A stretch of DNA of 64,000 nucleotides from Nakamurella alba (lineage in GTDB: Bacteria; Actinomycetota; Actinomycetes; Mycobacteriales; Nakamurellaceae): assembly GCF_009707545.1 (NCBI RefSeq), contig NZ_WLYK01000002.1:248001-312000 (forward strand), given 5' to 3'. Under the pieces are notes generated by a model, which did no database searches, was not told the origin of the DNA, and was given only the letters and a program-made list of their open reading frames with translations. The translations under genes were made by a program, and so were the position numbers. Numbering within the stretch: the first letter of the stretch is position 1; every line of letters starts with the position of its first letter. Shown here piece by piece: positions 27,090 to 36,014 of the stretch.

Positions 27090-27616
27090 GCGTGCGCACC
27101 GTCGTCGTCCCGGGCATCGACAGCTCCGGGCCGGACCACTGGCAGAGCTCGTGGGAGCAGCAGCTGGGCGCCACCCGGATCGCGCCGACCAGTTGGGCGG
27201 CACCGGATCTCGCCGACTGGTGCGCGGCGCTGGAGCGGGCCGGGGCGGACGGTGCCGTGCTGGTCGCGCACAGCCTCGGCTGCTGGGCGACCTCGGAGTG
27301 GATCGCGGGCGGCGGGCGCCCGGCCGGCGTGCTGCTGGTGGCACCGCCGGACACCGCGGCCCCCACCTTCCCGGCCGCTGCCGCGCCGACGTTCGTCCCG
27401 CTGACCCCACGGCCGCTCGGCATCCCGGCGCTGCTGCTCGCCAGCTCCGACGATCCCTACTGCAGCCTGGAGCGCGCCGAGGAGTTCGGCGCAGGTTGGG
27501 GTGTCACCACCCTCGACGTCGGCCCGCTCGGCCACATCAACTCCGCCAGCGGCCTCGGCGACTGGTCCACCGGCCGCCACCTCCTCACCGCCTTCACCGC
27601 CGGCCTGCGACGCTAG
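27086..27616 (+). CDS. RBBP9/YdeN-family alpha/beta hydrolase
   Basis: 176 aa, the usual size for this small serine-hydrolase family. It opens VVVPGIDSSGPDHWQSSWEQ, the family's GHxxHWQ-like signature, and the nucleophile elbow is VAHSLGCWA. The acid is expected in SSDDPYCSLERAEEF and the histidine in GHINSASGLGDW, all present. The start overlaps the methyltransferase stop and the 3' end overlaps the convergent amidohydrolase by 4 nt. Substrates of the family are poorly known. Confidence 0.88.
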   Translation: MSVRTVVVPGIDSSGPDHWQSSWEQQLGATRIAPTSWAAPDLADWCAALERAGADGAVLVAHSLGCWATSEWIAGGGRPAGVLLVAPPDTAAPTFPAAAAPTFVPLTPRPLGIPALLLASSDDPYCSLERAEEFGAGWGVTTLDVGPLGHINSASGLGDWSTGRHLLTAFTAGLRR

Positions 27617-28812
27617 AGCAACCCTCCTGCTACCACGCGGCCCCGGCAGATCACGGCGGTGACTGCGTGCCGGTCCATCGCCGCGACGTCCTCCCACGGG
27701 CGCCCGCGCATGACCACCAGGTCGGCGGGCCGACCGGGCTCGAGCACCCCGACGTCGGACCGCAGGGCAGCAGCGGCGCGGGAGGTGCCGGCCTGCAGCG
27801 TGCGTTCCGCCGACCAGCCGAGCACCTCGGCCATCCTGCGCAGCTCCAGCCACTGGTCGCCGAACTCCAGGAAGTAGCCGTTCGCGTCGGTCCCGAGGAC
27901 GAAGTCGACGCCCGCGGAAGCGGCGTCGGCCAGCGCCTTGTCCCGGTGCACCATCAGCTCCGCGGCGATCTCCTGCGCCTCGTCGGACACGGGAACATCC
28001 GCCCGGGCGATCATGTCGTTGATCAGCAGGGTCGGCGCGACCGGGATCCCACGCTCCGCCAGCACGACCGCCTGCTCCGGGGTGAGACCGGTGCCGTGCT
28101 CGATGGAGTCGACACCCTCCTCGAGCGCGATGTCGATGCCTTCGGCCGAGTGGGTGTGGCAGGCCACCGTCATGCCCAGCGCGTGCGCCTCGTCGACGGT
28201 GGCGGCGATCTCCCCCCGGGTGTGGTTGCGCCAGCCGACCTTGTCGCCCATGGAGAGCACGCCGCCGCTGGTGTAGATCTTGATGCCGGTCATCCCGGTG
28301 CGGGCCCAGCGTCGGACGAGAGCGCGGCACTCGTCGGGACTGTCGGCCGTGGGCGGCCGGTCCTTGACCGCGCGCGGGGTGAACAGGTCGAGGTGGCCGG
28401 CGGTCATGCCGACCGGGCCGGAGTTGTGCAGCCGCGGCCCGTCCATCACCCCGAGGTCGAACACCCGGGCCACCGCGGCCTGTGTCTCGTCCGCGCCCAG
28501 GTCGCGCAGCGAGGTGACACCGGCCCGCATAGCCCGCTGCGCGTTCGCCGCACCGTGCAGCGACTGCTCCTCCCGCTCGGTGACCAGCGGCCAGGTGAAG
28601 GTGTCGAAGCCCTTCACCCGGTCCCGGCCGCCGGCGAAACCGATGAGGTGGACGTGGGTGTCGACGAGACCTGGGATCACCGACAGACCCGAGTCCGGGC
28701 CGGCCGCCGGCACCACCTCGGTCACGAGGCCGCCGGACACGGTCAGGTCGACGAGGCCGCGGTCCGTCCGGCCGTCCCACAGCCGGACGCCGGACAGCAC
28801 GTGCCCGGTCAT
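27613..28812 (-). CDS. Imidazolonepropionase/prolidase-like amidohydrolase
   Basis: 399 aa. Metal motifs: VIPGLVDTHVHLIG (HxH), GIKIYTSGGV with the bridging lysine, VACHTHSAEG, SIEHGTGL, and FVLGTDANG (Asp). This arrangement is that of the Xaa-Pro dipeptidase/imidazolonepropionase-like amidohydrolases, whose real substrates are diverse. ATG 28812 overlaps the cdd stop codon (ATGA type), so it is the last gene of the nucleoside uptake operon. A cyclic amide or nucleobase-like substrate would fit that operon, but this is inference. Confidence 0.85.
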   Translation of the reverse strand: MTGHVLSGVRLWDGRTDRGLVDLTVSGGLVTEVVPAAGPDSGLSVIPGLVDTHVHLIGFAGGRDRVKGFDTFTWPLVTEREEQSLHGAANAQRAMRAGVTSLRDLGADETQAAVARVFDLGVMDGPRLHNSGPVGMTAGHLDLFTPRAVKDRPPTADSPDECRALVRRWARTGMTGIKIYTSGGVLSMGDKVGWRNHTRGEIAATVDEAHALGMTVACHTHSAEGIDIALEEGVDSIEHGTGLTPEQAVVLAERGIPVAPTLLINDMIARADVPVSDEAQEIAAELMVHRDKALADAASAGVDFVLGTDANGYFLEFGDQWLELRRMAEVLGWSAERTLQAGTSRAAAALRSDVGVLEPGRPADLVVMRGRPWEDVAAMDRHAVTAVICRGRVVAGGLL

Positions 28813-29225
28813 GCCGGCAGGTGCTCCGGGCCGAACGCGTCCGGCAGCACCCAGGTCATCGGCTGGATGCCGGACGGGGTGTCCACCAACAGATCCGGGC
28901 CGCCGAACTCGTAGATGACCTGCCGGCACCGGCCGCACGGCATCAGCAGCTCACCGGTCCCGGACCGGCAGGCCAGGGCCGCCAGCCGGCCGCCGCCGGT
29001 CATCCGCAGCTGGCCGACCAAGGTGCACTCGGCACACAGACCCAGTCCGTACGACGCGTTCTCGATGTTGCAGCCGGTGATGATCCGGCCGTCGTCGACG
29101 ATCGCCGCCACCCCGACCTGCAGGCCCGAGTACGGGCAGTAGGCGAGCTGGGCGGCCTCGACGGCGAGTGCGCGCAGCGCCTCCCAGTCGACGCCTGCGG
29201 GATCGAAGGCGGACGTGCTCTCCAT
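28809..29225 (-). CDS. cdd: Cytidine deaminase
   Basis: 138 aa, the tetrameric short type. It converts (deoxy)cytidine to (deoxy)uridine. Zinc and catalytic motifs are complete: GCNIENASYGLGLCAE (Cys ligand and catalytic Glu) and LMPCGRCRQVI (two Cys ligands). ATG 29225 has GAAGGA seven bases upstream. It lies 105 nt after the second permease of a nucleoside ABC importer and overlaps the following amidohydrolase, so import and first metabolism appear co-regulated. Confidence 0.96.
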   Translation of the reverse strand: MESTSAFDPAGVDWEALRALAVEAAQLAYCPYSGLQVGVAAIVDDGRIITGCNIENASYGLGLCAECTLVGQLRMTGGGRLAALACRSGTGELLMPCGRCRQVIYEFGGPDLLVDTPSGIQPMTWVLPDAFGPEHLPA

Positions 29226-29330
29226 GGTGCGTTCCTTCTGTCGTGCATCGGTGCTGTCGTGCCGTCGCGGCCGGATTCCGGGGCCCGGCGATGAGGCACC
29301 CGGGGCCTTCGGTCCCTGGGCACCCCGGAA

Positions 29331-30566
29331 CTAGTGCGAGCCCTTCCGGTACGGGTGACCGTCCGCCTTCGGCGGCCGGAGTCGTTGCGAGGCAAGGCCC
29401 ATCACCAGCAGGGTGATCGCGTACGGGGCCGCCTTCACCAGCTGGCTGGGCAGCGAGTCGGTGGTGAGGAACCAGACCAGGGCCAGCACCGCGATCACCG
29501 TGGTGACCACGGCGACGGCGGTGTTGCGGGCCCGGAACTGCAGGACCGCGTAGAAGGCCAGGGCCAGCACCACCAGCAGCAGGAACGCCCGCATCGCCAG
29601 CCCGGTGGAATCGAACAGCTGGACGCCGTCGGTGTAGCCGAAGAGCAGTGCGCCGGCCGCCATCCCGCCCGGTCGCCAGTTGCCGAAGATGACCGAGGCG
29701 AGGCCGATGTAGCCGCGGCCCGCGGTCTGCCCGTTCTGGAAGTTGAGGCCCACCACCAGGAACGCACCGGCCAGGCCGGAGATCGCGCCTGAGACGGTCA
29801 CGCCGATGTACTTGTAGAGGTAGACGTTCACGCCGAGCGACTCGGCGGCGTAGGGCGCCTCGCCGCAGGACCGCAGCCGCAGCCCGAACCGGGTGCGCCA
29901 CAGCAGGAACGCCGACCCGACGATCAGGATGACCGCGATCAGGGTCAGCAGCGACAGCTGGGTGACCGCACCGCCGGCGACGCCGGCCAGGTCGGAGATC
30001 AGGAACCAGCCCTTGTCGGCCAGACTGCTCAGCCAGTCGGACAGACCCGGGATGGTGATCCGCGGGACGTCGGCGACCCGCGGTGACTGCTGTCCGCCGA
30101 ACCACAGCTGGGCCAGGAACAGCGCGAGACCCGGGGCCACGATGGACAGGGCGACACCGGCGATGATGTGGTCGACGCCGAAGGTGATGGCCGCCAGCCC
30201 GAGCAGCAGGCCGCCGAGCAGGCCGCACAGCACGCCCGTCACCACACCGGCCCACGGGCCGTGCTGGTAACCGACCACGGCACAGCCGAACGTGCCCAGC
30301 ACCATCATGCCCTCGAGGCCGATGTTGACGATGCCCGCACGTTCGGACCAGATGCCGGACAGGCCGGCCAGCGCGATCGGCACGGCGGCGGTGAGTGCGG
30401 ACTGCACCGCACCGACAGAGGTCAGGTTGTCGGCGCCGGTGATCAGCCGGACCAGCGACACCACGGCGAAGATGCCCAGGATGATCAGTGCCCAGACCGC
30501 CGGCGTCAGCTTCCGTTCGCGGACGACCTTGGCCGGTCGGGTGAGCGGGGCGTCGATGTCGGTCAT
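29331..30566 (-). CDS. Nucleoside ABC importer, permease 2
   Basis: 411 aa with about ten hydrophobic segments. The fold is that of the BPD_transp_2 permeases: GLSGIWSERAGIVNIGLEGMMVLG, FGVDHIIAGVALSIVAPGL and CGEAPYAAESLGVNVYLYKYIGV (coupling loop) are typical of the NupQ/YufQ/BmpG-like subunits. Its ATG overlaps the stop of permease 1 by four bases. Part of the BMP-ATPase-permease-permease-cdd operon, so nucleosides are the expected cargo. Confidence 0.9.
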   Translation of the reverse strand: MTDIDAPLTRPAKVVRERKLTPAVWALIILGIFAVVSLVRLITGADNLTSVGAVQSALTAAVPIALAGLSGIWSERAGIVNIGLEGMMVLGTFGCAVVGYQHGPWAGVVTGVLCGLLGGLLLGLAAITFGVDHIIAGVALSIVAPGLALFLAQLWFGGQQSPRVADVPRITIPGLSDWLSSLADKGWFLISDLAGVAGGAVTQLSLLTLIAVILIVGSAFLLWRTRFGLRLRSCGEAPYAAESLGVNVYLYKYIGVTVSGAISGLAGAFLVVGLNFQNGQTAGRGYIGLASVIFGNWRPGGMAAGALLFGYTDGVQLFDSTGLAMRAFLLLVVLALAFYAVLQFRARNTAVAVVTTVIAVLALVWFLTTDSLPSQLVKAAPYAITLLVMGLASQRLRPPKADGHPYRKGSH

Positions 30567-31675
30567 ACGGTCACGCTCTTCCGGGTCTTGGCCTGCAGGG
30601 CCCGTGCGACTTCTCGCTGTTCCAGCACCAGCTTGTAGCGGCGCACCAGCTCGTAGGCGATGACCACGGACAGCACGATCACGCCCTGCATGATCGCCAC
30701 CAGCTGGTTCGGGATGTCCACGCCCTGCAGCGAGTTCGCCACGCCGTCGAGGGAGGCCCACAGCAGCGCGGCGAACACCATGCCGATCGGGTTGTTCCGG
30801 CCGAGCAGCGCGATCGCGATGCCGGTGATGCCGTAGCCGGCCGGGAAGTTCACCGAGTACTGCTGCGACGGGCCGTTGAGCAGCTCGGGGATGCCGACCA
30901 GACCGGCGACGGCGCCGGACATCAGCATCGCCGCGACCGCCATCTTCTTGGCGCTGATGCCGCTGGCGATCGCCGCCGCCGGGTTCAGCCCGGTGGCCCG
31001 CAGCGAGAACCCGAACACCGTGCGGTTCAACATGAACGCGTAGGCGACACCGACCACGACGGCGATCAGGGTGAGGGTGTAGATCGGGGTGGTCGACCCC
31101 TCGACCGCGATCGTCGCGACCCTGCCCCCGTCGCTGATCTTCGCGGTGCCGATGTTGTTGCCGATGGCCACGCCCAGCTGCTCCGGGGTGAGCAGGTAGG
31201 CGATGATCGCGATGGCGATGGAGTTCAGCATGATCGTGCTGATGACCTCGCTGACCCCGCGGGTGACCTTGAGGAACACCGCGATACCGGCCCAGGAGGC
31301 ACCGACCAGCACTGCGGCCAGGATCGTCATGATGATCCGCAGGAAGCCCGGCAGGTCCGCCATCCAGCCGGCGCCGGCCAGCGAGGCCGACAGCATGGCG
31401 GCCAACTTGTACTGGCCGTCGACGCCGATGTTCAGCAGGTTCATCTTGAAGCCGATCGCCACCGCGACCGCCGCCAGGTAGTAGGCGCCGGCCGTGTTCA
31501 GCGCCGAGATCTGGATGCGGGTCCGGCCGATCGCCTCCCACATCGCCGAGGCCGCGGTGAACGGGCTGTGCCCGGAGGCTATGAGGATGATCGAGGAGAT
31601 CACCGCCGAGATCAGCAGTGCGGCCACCGGCGCGGCCAGCGCCAGCGCGACCGAACGTCCCGAGATCCTGCGCAT
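30563..31675 (-). CDS. Nucleoside ABC importer, permease 1
   Basis: 370 aa, multi-pass membrane protein of the NupP/YufP type. Typical segments are IGFKMNLLNIGVDGQYKLAA, TRGVSEVISTIMLNSIAI, the coupling loop RATGLNPAAAIASGISAKKM, and GYGITGIAIALLGRNNPIGMVF. Its ATG overlaps the ATPase stop by one base and its own stop overlaps permease 2, so all three are translationally coupled. The long periplasmic insert present in this subfamily (after YLLTPEQLG) is also seen. Confidence 0.9.
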   Translation of the reverse strand: MRRISGRSVALALAAPVAALLISAVISSIILIASGHSPFTAASAMWEAIGRTRIQISALNTAGAYYLAAVAVAIGFKMNLLNIGVDGQYKLAAMLSASLAGAGWMADLPGFLRIIMTILAAVLVGASWAGIAVFLKVTRGVSEVISTIMLNSIAIAIIAYLLTPEQLGVAIGNNIGTAKISDGGRVATIAVEGSTTPIYTLTLIAVVVGVAYAFMLNRTVFGFSLRATGLNPAAAIASGISAKKMAVAAMLMSGAVAGLVGIPELLNGPSQQYSVNFPAGYGITGIAIALLGRNNPIGMVFAALLWASLDGVANSLQGVDIPNQLVAIMQGVIVLSVVIAYELVRRYKLVLEQREVARALQAKTRKSVTV

Positions 31676-33411
31676 CAGTCCGCGTCTCCGTCCGGGCCGG
31701 TGGCCGTGTCGGTGTGGGCGTCGCCGGCAGCGTGGTGACCGCCGGCCGGTACCGGTGAGTCGGGCCCGTCGTCGGACGATGCCTTCCGCAGCCCGGCGGG
31801 GGGCGGTGGCGCAGCAGCAGGGGTCAGGTCACCCTCCGGGTCTGCGGCGACAACGTCCTCATGACCGGCGCCGGTCATGGCGCCGCCGAGCGACTCCGGC
31901 GTCACCTGGTGCGGGTCGTAGGTGCCCACCAGCCGGCCGCGCAGGATCACCGTCAGCGTGTCCGACATGCCGATGAGTTCCTCCAGGTCGGCCGAGATCA
32001 GCAGCACCGCAAGGCCGGCCGCACGGGCGTTGCGCAGGTGCTCCCAGATCGCCGCCTGGGCACCGACGTCCACCCCGCGGGTCGGGTGCGAGGCGATCAG
32101 CAGCACCGGGTTGCCGCTCATCTCCCGGCCGACGATCAGCTTCTGCTGGTTACCGCCGGACAACGCCGCGGCCAGCACGTCGATCCCCGGGGTGCGGACG
32201 TCGTACTGGTCCACGATCCGCTGGGTGTCCGACCGGGCACCGGCCCGGTTGACGAAACGGCCCTTGGCGGAAGGACTCCGGGTCTGGTGGCCGAGCATCC
32301 GGTTCTCCCAGAGGGATGCCTCCAGCAGCAGCCCCTGCCGGTGCCGGTCCTCCGGGATGAACCCGACCCCGGCCTCCCGGCGGTGCAGGGTGGACAGCGC
32401 CGAGATGTCCGTGCCGTCCAGCGCGACGGTGCCGCCGGCCAACGGGATGATGCCCATGATCGCGTCGACCAGTTCGGCCTGGCCGTTGCCCTCGACACCG
32501 GCGATGCCGACGACCTCGCCGGCGTGGATCGTCAGGTCGATGTCGGTGAGCACGTCGCGGCCGTCGCCGCCGGCCACCCGGACCCCGGTCAGCCGCAGCA
32601 CCTCCCGGTCGGTGACGGTGGACTCGCGCAGCTCCGGGACCGGCAGCGCGGAGCCGACCATCAGCTCGGCCAGCTGCCGGTTGGTGACCTGCTTGGGATC
32701 GGCGGTGCCGACGGTGGTGCCGCGCCGGATCACGGTGATCTCGTCGGAGATGGACCGTACCTCGTCCAGCTTGTGCGAGATGAAGATGATGGTCAGGCCC
32801 TCGGACTTGAGGTCGCGCAGGTTGCCGAACAGCTCGTCGACCTCCTGCGGCACGAGCACCGCAGTGGGCTCGTCGAGGATGAGGATCTTCGCGCCGCGGT
32901 AGAGCACCTTGAGGATCTCCACCCGCTGGCGAGCACCGACGCCGAGGGTCTCCACCAGCGCGGCGGGATCGACGGTGAGGCCGTAGCGGGTGGCCAGTTC
33001 GGAGATGTGCCGGCGGGCACCGGCGGCGTCCAGCCGGCCGCCCTTGACCGGCTCGGAGCCGAGAACGATGTTCTCCCAGACGGTCAGGTTGTCCGCCAGC
33101 ATGAAGTGCTGGTGCACCATGCCGATCCCGGCGGCGATGGCGTCGGCCGGCGAGTGGAACACCAGCTCGCGGCCGTCGACCTCGATCGTGCCCTCGTCCG
33201 GCTGGTGCATCCCGTACAGGGTCTTCATCAGCGTGGACTTACCGGCACCGTTCTCACCCACCAGCGCGTGCACGGTCGCCCGGCGCACGGTGAGGTTGAT
33301 GTCGGAGTTGGCGACCACACCGGGATAGCGCTTGGTGATGCCGGTCAGCCGCACCGCGATCGGCGCGTCGGTGGCCTCCGCCGTGGTGGCGGACTGCACG
33401 CCGCTGGTCAT
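31675..33411 (-). CDS. Nucleoside ABC importer, dual ATP-binding protein
   Basis: 578 aa carrying two nucleotide-binding domains. Domain 1 (about 20-260): Walker A GENGAGKST, Q-loop, an LGVGARQRVEILKVLYRGA signature region, Walker B ILILDEPTAVL. Domain 2 (about 280-515): Walker A replaced by GVEGNGQAELV, signature LSGGNQQKLIVGREM, and a degenerate Walker B-like LLIASHPTRGVD in which the catalytic glutamate position reads S or H. One intact and one degenerate site is normal for the RbsA/NupO/YufO family. The C-terminal 60 residues are a disordered acidic/Pro-rich tail. A strong hairpin separates it from the BMP gene upstream. Confidence 0.92.
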   Translation of the reverse strand: MTSGVQSATTAEATDAPIAVRLTGITKRYPGVVANSDINLTVRRATVHALVGENGAGKSTLMKTLYGMHQPDEGTIEVDGRELVFHSPADAIAAGIGMVHQHFMLADNLTVWENIVLGSEPVKGGRLDAAGARRHISELATRYGLTVDPAALVETLGVGARQRVEILKVLYRGAKILILDEPTAVLVPQEVDELFGNLRDLKSEGLTIIFISHKLDEVRSISDEITVIRRGTTVGTADPKQVTNRQLAELMVGSALPVPELRESTVTDREVLRLTGVRVAGGDGRDVLTDIDLTIHAGEVVGIAGVEGNGQAELVDAIMGIIPLAGGTVALDGTDISALSTLHRREAGVGFIPEDRHRQGLLLEASLWENRMLGHQTRSPSAKGRFVNRAGARSDTQRIVDQYDVRTPGIDVLAAALSGGNQQKLIVGREMSGNPVLLIASHPTRGVDVGAQAAIWEHLRNARAAGLAVLLISADLEELIGMSDTLTVILRGRLVGTYDPHQVTPESLGGAMTGAGHEDVVAADPEGDLTPAAAPPPPAGLRKASSDDGPDSPVPAGGHHAAGDAHTDTATGPDGDAD

Positions 33412-33579
33412 GGGCCGCTCCTGGGGCTGGCTCGTCGGGTGGGGTCCGGAAGGGCCGGGTGGGCGCCCTCCGGGCTTGCCGGGGTGACCGGGGTCACCGT
33501 ACTGCGCCGGACACCGGCACGGACAGGTCGGGCGGTCCGCCCCGCCGCCGCGTGCCGGACGGGACCACCCCGCAGAGAA

Positions 33580-33632
33580 GATCAGGGTCCGGTGACACCG
33601 GGGTTTCCCCGACATGTCACCGGACCCTGATC
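33580..33632 (-). terminator. Perfect 18-bp stem hairpin between BMP and ATPase genes
   Basis: GATCAGGGTCCGGTGACA (33580-33597) is the exact reverse complement of TGTCACCGGACCCTGATC (33615-33632). The loop can fold further (CGGGG with CCCCG). It lies 48 nt downstream of the BMP stop and 168 nt upstream of the ATPase start. It may terminate or protect the BMP transcript so that binding protein is made in excess over transporter. Confidence 0.75.
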
Positions 33633-33680
33633 AGGTCACTGCTGTTCAGTGCTGTGTTGCTGCGAGTACTGCTGACGCGA

Positions 33681-34886
33681 TCAGCCGAGGGTGGTCGGCA
33701 CCGTGATCTCGCCGGAGATGATCTTCGCCTGGTACTCGTCGATCTGGGTCTTGATGTCGTCGATCGCCCCACCGGAGTAGGAGATGCCGACGCCACCGTT
33801 GGCCAGGTCGAAGGTCTGCACGCCGGTGAGCGGCGCACCGGTCGCACCGGAGGCGATGAAGTCGTACACCGCGATGTTCACGTTCTTGACGGCCGAGGTC
33901 ATGATGACGTCCTTGACCGCGTCGAGCGTGGGCAGGTTGTACTGGTCGGAGTCGACGCCGATGGCCAGCTTGCCGGCGGCCTGCGCCGCCTGGAACACAC
34001 CGGTGCCCGAGCCGCCCGCGGCCGAGTAGATGATGTCGGCGCCGGCGTCGTAGATGCCCTTGGCGATGGTCTGGCCCTTGTCGGGGGCGTTGAAGCCGGA
34101 GAAGTCCGGCGGCTCGGTGATGTAGCTGGCGGTGTTCTTGATGCTCGGGTCGATCTCGGCGACGCCGGCATCGAAGCCCGCCTGGAAGGTCTGCAGCAGC
34201 GGCACGTTGACGCCACCGATGAAGGCGACGCTCTTGGCCTCGGACTTCAGCGCGGCGGCGACGCCGACCAGGTAGGAGGACTGCTCGGCCGCGAACACCA
34301 GGGAGGCGACGTTCGGCGAGTCGGCCAGGGTCGAGTCGTCGACGATGCCGAAGTTGACGTCCGGGTTGGCCGCGGACACGGTGCCCATGGCGGTCGCGTA
34401 GTCGAAGCCGACCGCGATGACCATGGTGGCGCCCTGGTCGACCAACTGGGAGAGCCGGTCCACCTTGGCCGAGTCCGGCTCGCCGGTGGTGGCGAACAGC
34501 TCGGCGACGACCTCGACACCCTGCTTCTTCGCCTCCTCGACACCCGCGGACGCGGAGTCGGTGAAGGACTGGTCACCCTTGGGGCCGTCGTAGGCCATGC
34601 CGACCTTGACCGAGGCCGGGTCGCCGGTGATCGGGGCGTAGGGGCTGCCCGAGGCGGACGGGGTGCCGCTGGAGCTGCCGGCCGAGCCGTCGGACGACGC
34701 CGAGGTGGCCTCGGACGAGCTCGGGGCCTCCGAGGTGCCGGCCGACGACGAGGCGGCGCTGCTGGCCGCCGTGGTGGCGGCGGTGGAGGTCGTGGTGCCG
34801 GAGTCGGAACTCGAGCCACAGGCCGACAGCACCAGGGCCGCCGCGGCGACCCCTGCCATCAGCCGGACGCTGCGGGAGCGAAGCAC
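33681..34886 (-). CDS. BMP-family nucleoside-binding lipoprotein
   Basis: 401 aa with a GTG start at 34886; GAAGGAG lies seven bases upstream. The signal is RSRSVRLMAGVAAAALVLSAC with the lipobox Cys at about residue 23, so the protein is anchored outside the membrane. A Ser/Thr/Ala linker of about 55 residues precedes the Bmp domain: KVGMAYDGPKGDQSFTDSASAG, VIAVGFDYATAM, VAFIGGVNVPLLQTFQAGFDAG, YSAAGGSGTGVFQAA and IGVDSDQYN. These match PnrA/BmpA-type purine or pyrimidine nucleoside receptors. It heads the importer operon, separated from the ATPase gene by a strong hairpin. Confidence 0.93.
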   Translation of the reverse strand: MLRSRSVRLMAGVAAAALVLSACGSSSDSGTTTSTAATTAASSAASSSAGTSEAPSSSEATSASSDGSAGSSSGTPSASGSPYAPITGDPASVKVGMAYDGPKGDQSFTDSASAGVEEAKKQGVEVVAELFATTGEPDSAKVDRLSQLVDQGATMVIAVGFDYATAMGTVSAANPDVNFGIVDDSTLADSPNVASLVFAAEQSSYLVGVAAALKSEAKSVAFIGGVNVPLLQTFQAGFDAGVAEIDPSIKNTASYITEPPDFSGFNAPDKGQTIAKGIYDAGADIIYSAAGGSGTGVFQAAQAAGKLAIGVDSDQYNLPTLDAVKDVIMTSAVKNVNIAVYDFIASGATGAPLTGVQTFDLANGGVGISYSGGAIDDIKTQIDEYQAKIISGEITVPTTLG

Positions 34887-34970
34887 AGCTTCTCCTTCAT
34901 CTCACTGGTGGTGCGGGAACCCTGTTGGCACCGCTGGCCGAACCTGACACCCACCCTGGCGGGCGGACAT

Positions 34971-34994
34971 CGGTCGGACGTTACCGTCCGACCG
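34971..34994. promoter_or_regulatory. Perfect inverted repeat, candidate operator for the nucleoside importer
   Basis: CGGTCGGACG (34971-34980) and CGTCCGACCG (34985-34994) around TTAC, 85 nt upstream of the BMP start codon. A dimeric repressor or activator site is the simplest reading; a hairpin in a divergent transcript is the alternative. Confidence 0.45.
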
Positions 34995-35367
34995 CCGCTG
35001 GTCAAAGGCCCATCCTGGTCCGTGACCGAATCGTGGCCTCTCGTCAGAATCTGCTGGAGATCAGGTGATCGGGCATCAGGTTCGTCGGCGCGCGGCGGTT
35101 CTGCCGGAAGATTCTGCGGCATCATCGGGGTCCGAATCGGGCGGAAAGGACACCGTTCCGATACGTCCCTGACACACGGACGTCATCCGGGGATGCGGTT
35201 CGATGCCCTGCCTCGGGCGGCTCCGCCCCGGCCCGAGAGGCGCGACGGCAGAGCGCGTTCGGGCCCGGTGATCACGGTCGCCGGATCCGCGTGTCGCACG
35301 TCACGGGTGATCATGGCTGTCCCGAGCGTCACATCGTGCCCGTTCGCACCACGTGTGAACGCAGGGT

Positions 35368-35373
35368 TAGCAT
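35368..35373 (+). promoter_or_regulatory. -10 box for sdhCDAB
   Basis: TAGCAT (TANNNT, within TTAGCAT) is the best -10 candidate upstream of sdhC; no other good box is seen between it and the start at 35504. Confidence 0.4.
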
Positions 35374-35503
35374 CGCTGCAGCCCGATGAGGGGCGGTGTC
35401 CGACGGTTGTTCCGCCAGCCGCCGTCCGGACATCGGACCTGCCGGGACCTGCTGGAACCGACAGGACACAGCCCGCCGCCGACGCCGGAGGTCGAATCGC
35501 CGC

Positions 35504-35944
35504 ATGTCAACGTCAACCGCCCTGCCGGGCTCGGGTAGTGGTCAGGGGTCACCCGGACCACGCCGCGGCTCGGTCTACCGCGGCGCCGAGGGCATGTGGT
35601 CCTGGGTCGCCCACCGGATCACCGGCGTCCTGACCTTCTTCTTCCTCTTCGCGCACGTGCTGGACACCGCCCTCGTGCGGGTCTCGCCGGAGAGCTACAA
35701 CAAGGTCATCGAGACCTACAAGAACCCGTTCGTCAACCTGCTCGAGGTCGGTCTCGTCGGCGCGGTGCTCTACCACGCGCTCAACGGCATCCGGATCATG
35801 CTGATCGACTTCTGGGCCAAGGGCCCGCGCATCCAGCGGCAGATGCTCTGGGTGGTGCTGGGTGTCTGGATCGTCGTGATGGTGCCGGGCACGTACTTCA
35901 TGCTCAAGCGCACTGTTGAGGTCATGTTCGGTGGTGGGGCCTGA
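35504..35944 (+). CDS. sdhC: Succinate dehydrogenase cytochrome b556 subunit
   Basis: 146 aa, ATG 35504 with GGAGG upstream. It anchors the succinate:quinone reductase (complex II). GSVYRGAEGMWSWVAHRITGVLTFFFLFAHVLDTALV is the SdhC signature, containing the heme-ligand histidine and the quinone-site region SHRxTG (here AHRITG); two further membrane helices follow (VGLVGAVLYHALNGIRI and MLWVVLGVWIVVMVPG). The second conserved histidine is in LYHALNG. It is the first gene of sdhCDAB, with the canonical order. Confidence 0.93.
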   Translation: MSTSTALPGSGSGQGSPGPRRGSVYRGAEGMWSWVAHRITGVLTFFFLFAHVLDTALVRVSPESYNKVIETYKNPFVNLLEVGLVGAVLYHALNGIRIMLIDFWAKGPRIQRQMLWVVLGVWIVVMVPGTYFMLKRTVEVMFGGGA

Positions 35945-36014
35945 TGTACGGAGCCGCACTTTCGTCGGTGGCGACCAGCCACCGAACCATCGAGCAGAGC
36001 GGTGGGGGTGCGTG

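Larger units (their letters stand above)
34887..35503. other. Divergent regulatory spacer, BMP operon / sdh operon
   Basis: 617 bp without a credible gene; open frames here are antisense or GC artefacts. It holds the BMP promoter region, a perfect inverted repeat at 34971-34994, and a TTAGCAT -10 box at 35367-35373 that should drive sdhCDAB with a 5' UTR of about 125 nt. The remainder shows nothing I can assign. Confidence 0.5.

Noticed and set aside
33459..35633. A long plus-strand open frame opposite the BMP lipoprotein gene
   Set aside because: It is antisense to a well-supported gene, is rich in Arg/Gly/Val dipeptides typical of GC-rich shadow frames, and has no recognisable domain. Many similar long frames elsewhere were left out for the same reason.
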